From Adiantum capillus-veneris (Eukaryota; Streptophyta; Polypodiopsida; Polypodiales; Pteridaceae), in NCBI GenBank assembly GCA_014529385.2, contig CM043968.1:3243501-3307500 (forward strand): a stretch of DNA of 64,000 nucleotides, written 5' to 3'. The notes under the pieces are model-generated. The model searched no databases. It saw nothing but the letters and a program-made list of their open reading frames with translations, and was not told the DNA's origin. Each line of letters opens with the position of its first letter. Position 1 is the stretch's first letter. This document shows, one piece after another, positions 1 through 10,649 of the stretch. The position numbers and the translations under genes are program-made.

Positions 1-961
1 CATGGAGCTTGAGTATCACATGTTTGTTACCACAATTATCAAAGAGATATGTACCATGTACACATGTATACTACTTCCATGATCTTACTTCAATCATTCA
101 CATTGATTGTAAGTGTTTTATTTACAAGTGAGATGCTTTGTTTCACAGTTTTCTACATGCCACGTCTTGCTTTCTACAAGTTTGATAGTTTAAGTTTTTG
201 TAAGCATTAAGGTGTTCACTTTTTGACCTTATTTTTTGTAAACATGAGTAGTTAGTGGTGGCTTTTGGTTAGATTTTGTGTCCATGACTTAGTTAGCTTA
301 GTTGATAAGAGACTTTTCTTGATAGTATGACCCACTTTTAGCATGCTCTAGGCTTATGCTATAAGCACTACCTTATAAATTAATATCACTAGAGACACAT
401 TCTTGTGGAAGAGACCAAAATAAATAAATCAATCAATTAACAACAAAACAAAATCACATAAAATAATAAGGTTTCCAAAAAAGGGGCTAGAAAAAAAAGA
501 AATATGGACACCGAGCAATAAAATCTTGATGTTTTGTGAGCGTTATATGTGGCCTAATGCCTTCTTGGTCCTTAATAAGTGAATGCGTTGTCAGAGCCTT
601 GAGCCGATACCATGGGTTGCTAGGTCGTCGCCATGGTAGGTTGAAGACTTTTAAAGACCCTTCTTGGCGGTAACAAAAAGCCAAGAATCGTAGCTTGACT
701 AGCCTTGGGGTGGTTGCCTTATGTAGGTCCAGGCTTTTATTTGCAGTGAAATAGATTTAGCTTTAAATCATTCCTCTCTTGCTTGTGGCTTACCACTAAT
801 AAGTTCACACACTTACGCCTACATGTAGTTGCAAAATATTAGTGTAGTTAGGATCATTGAATCAACAGTTTCTTGTGAGGGTTGCGGGTATACATGCAAC
901 ATATTGACTTTAGCAATAGCCAAATATGTGCATCGTTGTTGCTAGAGCCTGCATGCATATT
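1..961. other. AT-rich spacer, no gene seen
   Basis: No reading frame of convincing length or composition on either strand. The stretch is AT-rich with a few short A runs (for example 473-502). I recognise no transposon end, RNA gene or promoter here. Confidence 0.6.
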
Positions 962-1202
962 ATGCAAGTATCTTGTAATAACCTGCATAGCTCCACCATG
1001 CATCATGCCAATGTTAGTAATCGCATGACTAACAATCCTAACTCCCACATCATATTATGCAAGTATCTTGTAATAATCTGCATAGCTCCACCATGCATCA
1101 TGCCAATGTTAGTCATCACATGCAAGTATCTTGTAATAATCTGCATAGCTCCACCATGCATCATGCCAATGTTAGTCATCACATGCCAATGTTAGTCATC
1201 AC
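962..1202 (+). repeat. 63-bp tandem repeat, about three copies
   Basis: Units beginning ATGCAAGTATCTTGTAATAA start near 962, 1057 and 1120. The last two are directly adjacent and 63 bp apart, and a 20-bp tail (ATGCCAATGTTAGTCATCAC) is repeated once more at about 1183-1202. The first copy is separated from the second by about 33 bp of unrelated sequence. Because 63 is a multiple of three, a plus-strand frame at 926-1195 repeats a 21-residue block. That frame has no recognisable domain and probably only reflects the repeat. Confidence 0.85.
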
Positions 1203-3059
1203 ATGACTAACAACCCAACTGCAAAAGCTCCCACAACATCCATTATGTCGGGTCTCAACACTAAAAGGTCATACATGATAGTCGGTGCTGACGACATTAG
1301 TGTGACTTTGGTTAACCTAACCATGTCCACCATCTCAACGTTATCTGCATCATATGCATCATCAAGACAAGTTGTGTATCAATAAATCAACTCCAGGATA
1401 GTCATCACCTCTTCCCATCCATAGAGATTGTATCCAAACGTCCTAGTATAACCACATCAACCTCTAGCCAAATCGTGTATGATGACTCATCCAGTTGTGA
1501 ATCACTAGAGCAGTGTTGCTCTACTCTTTATGCACAGACATATCCTGCACAGCTAGCTCTACATATGCAATGTTTTGAGCATGTTGGAGCTCATCCATAA
1601 CAGAGACACGTCTCATCTCTCGCTCTCTAATGTAATAGAGACAATACCATCTCATCCATGAGAAACATGCAATGTCTATACCATGCCACTCCTCGTACCT
1701 CTCGTAATCATTAGTGAGCCCCAATGCATCAGAAAAGAATGCTCTCTAGCAATACATGACATCCACTCTCTCTCAACTATCTCACTAAGATAAAGCTCTA
1801 TCTCAACTCAGGAACATAATGCACATGACATACCGTATAAGATGCACCACTAGGCAATGATAGGCAAACATATTATGCGCCAACAAATATGGAAAGTAGC
1901 ATCAGCTATCTAATAACAATCGCAAAGAAAGTGTTCCATCCATAAGACAAAGTAAGGTGGAGGTAAACTAGAGGCAAATGTGACAACACCGTCACAGTCA
2001 TACTTAGTCGTTGCAATCGCCTCTCTGACTAGCGTCATCACTAAATCTGCATCACAGAAATGACTCCTTTGTTGCCTCATACACCAAAAGCAACGACGTC
2101 TAATGCCCCCTGTATGACCACAATGCCAACATCTCAAATGTCAACATGACCGAGACCTCCTTTTCTCATGAGTCATCACTATAGACTCAAAAATGTCATT
2201 CATAGCAAATATCACAGTGAGTATCTAGATACCAACGATCGCATATGCATCAAAGTGCGAGAACAACTCGACCACGACATCAAAGAGACATCCACATATC
2301 CATACATGCAACGCGCATATGCATAGACATAGAGCTAGCAAACGCTCATGGATCCTAGAGTGAATAAATATGTTGCAAAATCCTTGTAAATGCCAATATA
2401 AACTTGTATTCAATAATACTTGTGAACTTGTAGAAGCAATGAACGAAGCGAACCTATGGCTATGCACAAACTAAAGACTCGGTCACTCAATCCTCACATG
2501 GCATACATCAAGCCAAAACTGACATGGCTGCAAGAAATCTTTGATGACCAAAGAAAATCACGCTGAGTGTATGCGGCTAAACATATGCCTACGAAGATTT
2601 GTATGTGCCCGTGGAGGCCGGATATGGGCCCCCCCTACGACCCTGCTCCTACTTGCCGGGTCTGATCTCCAGATGTAGTCCTACTCCTATCTCCACCTGC
2701 TGCTCAATGTCGAATTCACTGACCATGCGCGTTCTCCACCGCCTCCAGCTATGCTCGGGTGTGTGATGAGTAGTGTGTGGCCAAATGTGTGTACACCCCA
2801 CTGTTAACGTCAATGCCGAAAACCTCTCCTCATACAAATCCAAATGCTCTAACCAGAATTCACTTATACACGAGTGTGCTCACTCAAATCCACTCTGGAT
2901 GCTCTGCCTACTTATATTCAAATTTCAAACTTGTAGAGTTAAAAATTTCATTATTTGGATGGTTTTTATGCCTTCCGTTCCGCTCCCTTCCCGTTCCAGA
3001 CCCCTGGCCGTTCTCCCGTTTCGCAGGGGTCTCCGTCGTCGTTCCCATTCCGTGTTCCG
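1203..3059. other. Unassigned region with short minus-strand frames
   Basis: The longest frames are 60-100 codons. Minus-strand frames at 1521-1724 (acidic, many D and E), 1910-2137 (a cysteine/histidine-containing start) and 2225-2467 are suggestive of an old coding sequence, but I cannot assign any to a family. A proline- and arginine-rich plus frame at 2955-3176 lies at the end of the retroelement tail that follows. No promoter, splice pattern or transposon end could be supported. Confidence 0.4.
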
Positions 3060-3630
3060 AGTAACTATGATCTAGATCCACATCGAACCTCACACATGTT
3101 GGATTACCTAATCCCATATTGCAATCATGTCCATAGATTTCTCGAGACCAAAATGTTGCAATCATTTCATCAATAATTCCATCTGTACTCAAGCACAGTC
3201 ATGTGCGAGTAATCGTTTCCGGGGATCCCAATCCATCAATCAGACACTGAGTTCATATTGAACAGAGTGTTTCAATCATTCAATTCTAGTTGTGTGGCCA
3301 TCTCATCCCGTGAGAGCTCTTGATGCGCTCATGACAGTTCCATTCAATCATTCATCCTAATTCAAAATTCATCATTCTTATCATTATCGGGTTCATTCTG
3401 GAGTTGTCACTGCTCTGAATTCATCATCATCTCATTCTCAATCTTGTTATCTGTTCACAAATAATAGGATCTTCCATAAAACATTAGTTTCATACTTAAA
3501 TCCAAATCATCTTCAAAAAGTCCTACTTCAAAATTATTCATTCATAAACTCACAAAGCCAAAATAATGTTGGTTCATCCGTAATTTTCTATCTAATACCT
3601 GTTTTGAAACAAGCATCTCCTTGCCCAGTT
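3060..3630 (-). mobile_element. Post-gag tail of gag-only LTR element, minus copy
   Basis: Read on the minus strand, this follows the zinc-knuckle end of the gag at 3631-4885. It is the inverted counterpart of 6004-6830: matching landmarks include the block around GGATCCCC plus GATTACTCGCACA (minus strand near 3220; plus strand near 6640-6665) and the preceding segment rich in GAATGA and GATGATGA. There is no protease or reverse transcriptase after gag in either copy, so the family appears to end in non-coding sequence. Confidence 0.6.
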
Positions 3631-4885
3631 CTATTTCAATCTGTTAGATTCTTGTTCTTGTGCCTTTTTGGGGCACCGTTCAGAGATATGTCCTTGTTCT
3701 CCACATTCAAAACACTTTCTTGCTTTGAAATATTCGTCTTTTTGTTCTTCTGTCAATAGAGATCGTGTATCTCTCTGTCGCCTGCTTATGTTATGACTTG
3801 TTGAAGGTTCATGTGGTGGATAAGTCAAGTTACCCAAATGCATAGAAAATCCCAGCTTAGCATGTCCCATTAATTGTTGTATGGACTTAGACTTCTGCTC
3901 AAGACACTAGTCTCGGGGCTCTTTGGGAGTTCCACAACAAAACCGCTCAATTTGCTGCTTGAAACCGATCTTCTTAAAGGATGAAGCAGGTAGAAAAACA
4001 TCCCAAAATCCCTCACAATAAGTATCCAAGGGTTCTGCCTTGCCCATCCGAAGATGATTCCAATCGATAATCACATCCCATTCGTATTCTTGAGTGAGCC
4101 ACGAAGAAATAAAGAGTCTCTTAAACTTTAGCCACTTTGTCGGTGCTTCTTTTCTTAACAAAAGAGTGGACCACCGTGTCTATGCATTGCCTTTCAAAAA
4201 GGATGCCGCCCGTCTAATCTTGGAGTGCTCTATTTAGCACCCTCCAAAAAATGCTATATCAAATTGTTGGATAAAGGCTAAAGCCTTGGGAGCATCTCGA
4301 AACCCTGAAAAGGTTTCAAACTTTACTACCTGTCCACCTCTTTGAATTCCTTGTTCTTTTTGCCCTTGTCTTCGAGAAAATCATATTGATTGGCTTTGTA
4401 AAAGTGCTTCCTTTTTTAGTAAAATGTATGGCCCTTTCGTCGTTTCTTGCCCTTTCTGTCCTCATCACTCGAGTCAAAAGAGGATGAGTTGTCCGAGCTA
4501 ACAAAAGTAGATGAGGACGAGCTGGAAAATCCTTCAAAAAGTACATGCTTCTTCTGTTTTCTTGCATTCACAAAAGAGGATTTTCGGCCCAAGTAACCCG
4601 AGAAGTCAGTACCCTTGTTGCGTTTCTTCAATTGATTCTTCTTTGCCTCCAATAGTTGGTTGACTCGTCTTTCGACCACGTCCTCAAGTTCATCTTCAGT
4701 AAACATCCGCGGGACAGGAGGTTTCTTGAGGGTTGACTTTATCGGGCAATCGATGGCTTTCTGCCAATGGGAATGCACCTCATCCATTGGGTGACGTGTC
4801 AAAAATTTGGCATATTTGGGATCCTTTCCAAACTGAAGCATTTACTTTGCTCAATCATCAACCTATTGTTGACGTTGCATCTCTA
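3631..4885 (-). pseudogene. Decayed LTR-retrotransposon gag, minus strand
   Basis: Gag forms the nucleocapsid shell of LTR retrotransposons. Reading down from 4885, a segment with a basic, serine-rich stretch (4841-4416) is followed by a capsid-like segment (4161-3907, SSWLTQEYEW, then an acidic/aromatic block ending FCCGTPKE). Last comes a nucleocapsid segment (3870-3631) with a CCHC zinc knuckle CFECGEQGHISERC. The frame is broken several times between 4416 and 3870. The same protein occurs inverted at 5484-6003, and its N-terminal part recurs at 45790-46375 and 30112-30671. At 4885 the gag is cut by a plus-strand LTR, so its own 5' LTR is missing. Family assignment to Ty3/gypsy-like gag is inferred, because no pol is attached. 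Confidence 0.75.
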
Positions 4886-5480
4886 TCAAATGATGACATG
4901 GTAGAATTGTCCGGACACACACACAACAAACAATGACATGGCAAAACAGTACAGAGTGCCTGCAAAGTGTGTTGACAGACTGATGATGTGGCAGACTTCA
5001 TAAAATGCACTGACTGTATGGATGCTTATAAATTGCGCCGTTGATGTCGTAGATTGTACGAAATTTTGTAATTTGCGTTGATGCTTTTTAGAGGCAGCTT
5101 TTTGACCAGTTGCTTTTGGGATTACATTGTTTTTGAGTTAGAAGCTTTTGGAACTCATTGCTTTTGAGTTTAATGCTTTTGGGGCTCTGCTTTTGGGGCT
5201 CTGCTTTTGGCATCCCTTTGTAAGAATAAATTGACCCAAAGTGCCTCACTCTTTAGAGCATCTCGAAGCAGAGTCTGAGAGTTGAGGACCCGCGGGAGTT
5301 GTAACTTTGATCAAGCATTAATATAAAAGAAATACCAAAAGGGGTGCTATTCTTTGGGGCCAATACCTTTGGGCATGGAACTACACCGGGTCGTGTCGCC
5401 TTGAAATTGAATTGTGAATTGTCTGTGAAGTGTTTTTAAGTGAATATTTTTCTCTCTCGTGTAGCGACAGATTATAGAAA
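4886..5480 (+). repeat. LTR of the gag-only element, plus orientation
   Basis: Homologous to the minus-strand LTR at 46443-47004. Shared landmarks in order are the TGATGACATGG-type start, repeated TGCTTTTGGGGCTCT units (5170-5208), GAGGACCCGCGGG, ATTAATATAAAAGAAATACC, and a GCGACAGA end. No primer-binding site follows. Sequence jumps from the LTR end directly into gag at about 5484, which points to an internal deletion. The LTR starts inside the opposite-strand gag, marking a head-to-head junction. Confidence 0.72.
5322..5330 (+). promoter_or_regulatory. LTR TATA box
   Basis: TATAAAAGA sits in the second half of the LTR, at the same place as in the homologous LTR at 46443-47004. This is the position expected for the U3 promoter that starts the retroelement RNA. 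Activity is inferred only. Confidence 0.5.
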
Positions 5481-5483
5481 AAG

Positions 5484-6003
5484 AAACACCAATAGAGTGG
5501 CTAAAAATGAAGAAACTCTTATGTCTTCATGGCTCACTCAAGAGTACGAACAAGATGTGAACCGATTGGAACCACCTTTGGCCAATCAGGGGTGACACTT
5601 TGGATGATTACTGTGAAAATTTTGGGATACTTTCCTTCCGACCTCTTCTTTCAAGAAGATCAGTTTTAAGGAGCAGATTGAGAGGTTTTGTTGTGGACTC
5701 CCCAAAGAAATTCGAGACTACTGCCTTGAGAAGAAGTCAAAGTCCATTCAACAATTGATGGGACATGCTAAGCGGGGATTCTCTATGTATTCAGGTAGCT
5801 TGACTTACCCACCACATGAATCTTTGACAAGTCAGAACAGAAAAAAACGACAAACAGATACAGGAACTCGACTGACAAAAGAATAGAAAGATACACGATG
5901 TCGACTGACAGAAGACCAGAGAGATGAATATTCAAAGCAAGAAAGTGTTTTGAATGTGGACAACAAGGACATATCGCTGCACGGTGCCCCAACAAGGCAC
6001 AAG
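5484..6003 (+). pseudogene. Decayed gag of gag-only element, plus copy
   Basis: The plus-strand counterpart of the gag at 3631-4885. It starts inside the capsid region (RKETPIEWLKMKK-like, then SSWLTQEYE) and keeps the FCCG..KEIRD block near 5690-5720. It ends in a CCHC knuckle CFECGQQGHIAARC near 5950-5990, followed by NKAQE and a stop. Frameshifts occur near 5515, 5590 and 5900. The N-terminal half of gag is absent. Paired with 3631-4885 it forms an inverted repeat around the LTR. Confidence 0.75.
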
Positions 6004-6870
6004 AATAAGGATGATTGACAAAATGGGAATACAGCGGGACGAGGAGATATTCATTCCAGAACAGATTTTAGATAGAACATTATTAGCATTATTTTGTTGT
6101 ATGAAATTATAAAATAAGACTTTTTGGAAGAAGATTTTGAATTTTTGGATGAAACCAATGTTGAATGGAAGAACCTGTTATTTGTGAGCATATAACATGA
6201 TTATGAATGAGATGATGATACTAGCTTTGGAGTAGTGATAGCTCCCGGATGAACCTAAAATGAAAAAGAGCAAGAAGATACTCGCTCCAAAATAGATACT
6301 GGCTCTCCAAGACAGGAAAGAGAAAGGTAAAGTGAACGGTGGTTCTTAGTTAAGAACCATCCGGCATCGAATGCAACATGGATGGAGAAGGAGGATCTAG
6401 CAGATACTCCTCAGATTTGGAACTCGACCTCGAAATTTTTGGTCTAGCTGTGGCTATTTCAAGAGTTCCCACAGATCAGCGGGTTGAATCTGGTGCATGC
6501 AGGACTGCACGAGAGGGGAGTTACTCCGCTCCTTTGTCACAGATTACCTGGATGGAATAAAGTCACTGATTTCCCTTTAATATTGATGTGCTCACAGTAT
6601 TCTGCTGAATGACTTTATGAGAGAAGAACTTCGACATGGGATCCCCGAATATGATTACTCGCACACGACAGTGCTTGAGTGGAATGATTGACCAAATGAC
6701 TGCAGCATTTCAATCTCAAAATCTATGGATGTGATTGCGGTATGGAATTAGTTAAAACAACATCCATGAGGTTGGGTGCAGATTTAGATGCGGTTGCTAA
6801 ATACGTCTCCAGGAATCACAATCCTAGATTCTATGTGATGTGAATGTGAATGTGATCTGATGTGATGTGA
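6004..6870 (+). mobile_element. Post-gag tail of gag-only element, plus copy
   Basis: Non-coding continuation after gag that mirrors 3060-3630. A short frame at 6378-6560 (MDGEGGSSRYSSDLELD) has no counterpart I can recognise. Homology to the inverted copy can be followed to about 6830. A short GATGTGAATGTGA-rich stretch then leads to the end of the neighbouring gypsy element at 6871. Confidence 0.6.
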
Positions 6871-7460
6871 CTATTGTCTTTGTACAAGTACTGGATGTGT
6901 GTTGTCTAGTGTGTCAGTACTTAGACAAATTATCTTCTCCTGACAGCGCTTAAAAACCATTTCCAGGAATAGTAAATGATGTTCCTCATCTGAATCTACA
7001 GTGAAATCATCCATGAATATGGTGAGGAACCGATGAAGAAACTCATTGAATATCTCCATCATACACCACTGAAAAGTGGCTTGTGCATTGCATAGGCCAA
7101 ATGGCATTACCAAATACATAAATGCTCCCCACTCTATAATGAAAGTGGTCTTCCCCCGGTCCTCAGGAGGAATTTGTAATTGGTTGTAGCCACTATATCC
7201 ATCCATAAAACTGTACATCTCATACCCTGCAATCTCATCAAGCAACATATCTGTGAAAGGAAATGGAAATGGATCCTTGATGGTTTGAGCATTAAGTTTC
7301 CTATAATCCACACATACTCTCAACTTCCCATTCTTTTTGGGAACAACTACAATAGGAAACAACTATCGCTACTGGCTACTTCAGTGATGAACCCAGCTTT
7401 GAGAAGGTTGTCAATCTCTTCCTTGACCTTCTTAGCATAATTGGGATTCATTCGGTACCG
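6871..7460 (-). pseudogene. Gypsy reverse transcriptase, C-terminally truncated
   Basis: RT copies element RNA into DNA in the cytoplasmic particle. Frame 7362-6871 starts MFPIVVVPKKNGKLRVCVDY and continues with RKLNAQTIKDPFPFPFTD, then FMDGYSGYNQ (first catalytic aspartate in MDGYSGYNQ), the MPFGLCNAQATFQ block and the FMDD catalytic pair. The family's usual spelling is F/YxDD, so the active site is present. About 25 residues of non-homologous tail follow after KRCQEK, where the element breaks off. The N-terminal lead-in (NPNYAKKVKEEIDNLLKAG-like) lies at 7370-7460 in the next frame. Confidence 0.85.
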
Positions 7461-7913
7461 TTGCAGTCTTACTAGCCTAGCATCGGGCTTCAATGGTATC
7501 CTGTGCTAGCAGACCTCTGGATCCACCCCTTTCAGATCAGTGTGTTCCCAGGCAAAAACATCTTTGTAATGCTGTAACAGTTTGCCTGCTTTCTCCTTCA
7601 TTGTTGGGTTGAGATGTTTGTTAACTTTGATCATTCTAGGGTTGTCTTCAGAGCCTAGATTCCATTCCTCGATCTCTTGGTCATCTGGGAGTAACTAGTT
7701 AGGCCCGCCGCTTTTTCTCTTGGTTGACTCTTCAGCGTAATCCCAAGACAGCCCTTTGAATTCCAAATCACTATTCTGATTTTCCGTGTCCTCCCCAGAA
7801 TGTGCTAGCTCATCTGGCATACTAGATTCAATTGATCCTTCCGGCCATCCAGTTAATTGAACTGATAGTTCTCCTGAATTGAGTTCAGTAAACTGGCCTA
7901 GAAACTGCTTCTT
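7461..7913 (-). other. Gypsy pol linker between protease and RT
   Basis: The minus strand is largely open but with scattered stops. It contains acidic stretches typical of gypsy pol linkers. It joins the protease frame (ending near 7914) to the RT lead-in. I recognise no separate domain. Confidence 0.5.
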
Positions 7914-8390
7914 CTATTTGTCAGCTTGCTCCTTGTTCAGTAGAACTGCATTGAGATCAATTTCTGCTAAGGGAAAAATATTTAGAGCTGCTAACATCCT
8001 TTCAATCTTCTTGATCTTATACTTCTGGCATAGTTCTTTAGGTCTCATCTCCTTTCTCCAGCTTCTAGTATTGTTTGTCTGAATCTGGATTCTGCCACTG
8101 GCCCCTTGTAGAGTCAGAGTTTGATTAGCATAGTCGTGAACAGCTTGTGCCGTTCGCAACCATGGATGCCCTAGTAGCATTACATATGCCCCTTGCACAT
8201 CGAGAACTAGAAAACTGGTCTTGAACTTCTCCTTGCCCACTTGTATTGGCATATTTTCGATCATACCAGTAGCTTGCACGACTCGATGATCTGCCATCCA
8301 CACTTTGAAAGGTGTTGGCTTCAAATTTTTAATCCCCATCCTCTGCTGAAGATGTAATCCCATGATGTTTACTCCTACTCCTCCATCCAA
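7914..8390 (-). pseudogene. Gypsy aspartic protease region
   Basis: Retroviral-type aspartic protease processes the Gag-Pol polyprotein. The 158-codon frame starts MDGGVGVNIMG, so the catalytic triplet reads DGG where D[ST]G is usual. It continues with KVWMADHRVVQATG, a flap-like IQVGKEKFKTSFLVLD and the conserved LLGHPWL block. The tail IFPLAEIDLNAVLLN links to pol. The same domain, badly decayed, is on the plus strand at 29320-29700. Confidence 0.75.
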
Positions 8391-9090
8391 GATGACACTC
8401 GAAAGTGTTTCCCATTGTTTCTGAACTTTGTAATCTATCTGAATAGCGGCACTTCATCATCTCGGATAGCCGTCAAGTCAACTATCCTGGCCTCCGCCTC
8501 AGCCTTCCTTCATTGTCTGATGAATTTCATTGCTTCACGCAAAGTTCTTCTAATGTCTTCCAACTCCACAGTGAGTTTCTGGATTCTATCACAGATTTTG
8601 ACATGAATTTCCTCTTTCTCCTGGTCAGAGTCGTTATCGGAGCTCGAAGAACTGGTAATATCTTCACAATGTCATTCCTTCATTTTCGTGCTTTCAGTTC
8701 CTCTATCAACCCCCAACTCTTCAATCATCCCTTGTCCTACAGTCAACATGGTCTCAGGTATGCCGGGCTTTGATTGATCTGTCTCAGTAGATTGGTCTGG
8801 TATCTTTTGAATGACTCGTGCTTCCGAACTTTCTGGCTGCTCTGGCAGCTTTTTGGCTAAATTCTCTGTGATTTTCACCGCTAGTTCTCTCTGCTCCTAC
8901 CATTCATCAACCACCTTTTATTTACCCTTGGCCTTCCATACCTCTCTCTGTTGAGCCCGTTTGTTGCTTTCAGTAGTGACTGGTTTTTCTGGAATCTCTG
9001 GGATTTCCTCAATCACTACTCCTTTGCTTCGTGTAACTGCTCGTACTAGAACTAGCTCTGGTACCTTCACCTCAGTAGCCGCAATCCCAA
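8391..9090 (-). other. Gypsy gag-protease linker
   Basis: Minus-strand sequence between the gag zinc knuckle and the protease. It is rich in K, E and S and interrupted by stops. A recognisable landmark is the VTRSKGVVIEEIP stretch near 9000-9050, matched by VTRSASIVIKEIP at 28429 on the plus strand. No enzymatic domain is seen. Confidence 0.5.
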
Positions 9091-10568
9091 GTGTGTCTGG
9101 ACATTGAGCTGCGAAATGCCCATACTTTCTACAAGTATAGCAATTCAGACTTCGGCTCTGGAAATTACCACGCCCCGGCCCCGACTAGTACCCGCTTGGT
9201 ATCTGCCGCGCCCTGGACCAGTACCATTGGTACCTGGTTTCTCCTCCTGAGAAGTGTTGGTAGTTTCCACTCTTACTGGTTCGGCATTGATATATGCCAC
9301 TACTGATAAGTCTTTGCCCATTTTGAAATGATGAATCCTAATGCCACAATTATTCCATAAATGGACATAGGCTTTACAATAAGCACACTGTGGACACTCG
9401 TTGGAAACATCGTCCTTAGGTTTACATTTTGAACACCAAGTCTCCATTATTCTCACTGGTTGTCTGGTCTGTCTAATCTCAGCAATTTGCCGAGCCATCT
9501 CTTCAATCTTCCTAGCCCAAGACCCCTTTTTAGGCTTATCCTTGGTCTTCTCATTCGAGCTACTCTCAGAACTACTGAAAACTCCGCTTGAATCAGAGTT
9601 ATCAGTAGAAGAACTGCTACTACTGGACCTCCTCTTCTTATGATGTTTTTCCTTCTTAGCTTGTTGTTCCAGCTTCAAGGCTCGCTGCACCAAATCATTG
9701 AACTTCTTCGTTGGTGCTGGCACCTCCTTCTCCCGAAGCTTCTTGCTGCGAAAGCCATTCAAGAACCATGCTCGCAGTCGCTTTTCTGATGGTGGTTCCT
9801 GCAACTACCTTGTCAGCTCCTTGATTTTCTCAACATAGCTTCGGACTGATAATTTCCTCTGCTTAATCTTATCCAGTTCACAAAGAGTATCCTCATCACC
9901 TCTGTTGTCTAATATTCCAGTCTGAAGGCTTTAAGTAGTTTATTACAAGATCTAAGCTGGCAAGCCGGGTAATGGTAGTACCACTTTCTCGCTGCCTCCT
10001 TCAACGTTTGCGGAAAGTATTCACCCCAATCATCCTCATCAATATTTTTCAGCTCTGCATACTGCTCAAAAGCTTGGATGTGAATATCCGAATCATCCTT
10101 CTTGCCTCCTTTGAATACTGGAAAATAGATTTTCAACGAGGATGTGTAATCATGCCGATCACTGTTGGTCCTCTCGCTTCTCATCTTAGAGTCTGGATGC
10201 CGCTTTGGAGTTTTTTTACAGTTGTCAGTATTTGCATCCCAATTAATATCTGCTTCTATCTCCGTCTCTGTGTCCTCCCTGGCCTATCTATTAGAATTAT
10301 GGCGACTGCCTTTACTGTCTTTGGTGCCCTCGTCCCCCTGCCTGGACCAAGAACTTTTAGCCTTGCGTGCTTCCCTTTCTGCCCGTCGTCTACGTCTAGA
10401 CTAACTGGAATGCTGTGAGTCCTGCGCCTCATCAGCCTGACTGTGCTCCTCCTGAGCCTCAGTGTCAGTCACCAGCTCATGCTTGGGATCAGCGTCTCTT
10501 TCTGACTCCTCAGGAATAGGGTCAACACGATAGGATGGTTTTCGGCCACGACTGGTTTTGGGTGCCAT
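9091..10568 (-). pseudogene. Gypsy gag polyprotein, decayed
   Basis: Starts at ATG 10568 (MAPKTSRGRKPSYRVDP), about 60 bases inside the PBS. After an acidic and basic leader comes the capsid domain (10184-9909: IYFPVFKGGKKDD, then YFPQTLKEAARKWYYHYP), a typical gypsy gag fold. Next is a basic linker with long serine runs (9700-9540). At the C-terminus is a CxxC-rich segment (WCSKCK, CPQCAYCK) and a CCHC knuckle CYTCRKYGHFAAQC near 9100-9142. At least one CAG-to-TAG stop (near 9808) and a small frameshift (near 9915) interrupt it. Confidence 0.8.
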
Positions 10569-10631
10569 TACTGCAGCTGAGAAACTTCCAACTGGGAGAT
10601 GAGTTTTCTAGTCAACAAGCAACAGCTCTAG

Positions 10632-10649
10632 CCACCGTGATCGCCAAAA
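10632..10649 (-). other. Primer-binding site of gypsy element
   Basis: TTTTGGCGATCACGGTGG lies directly inside the 5' LTR end. The same word follows three other LTR ends (16924, 24814 and 59033), which supports its role as the tRNA primer site. I cannot name the tRNA from sequence alone. Confidence 0.7.

Noticed and set aside
1910-2137. Cysteine/histidine-rich minus frame suggesting a zinc finger
   Set aside because: Spacing fits no zinc-finger class I know, and there is no supporting context.
7180-7440. Plus-strand 86-codon frame over the gypsy RT
   Set aside because: Antisense shadow of the RT coding region; no codon or domain support.
9401-9643. Plus-strand leucine-rich frame
   Set aside because: Antisense of the gag serine/acidic linker.
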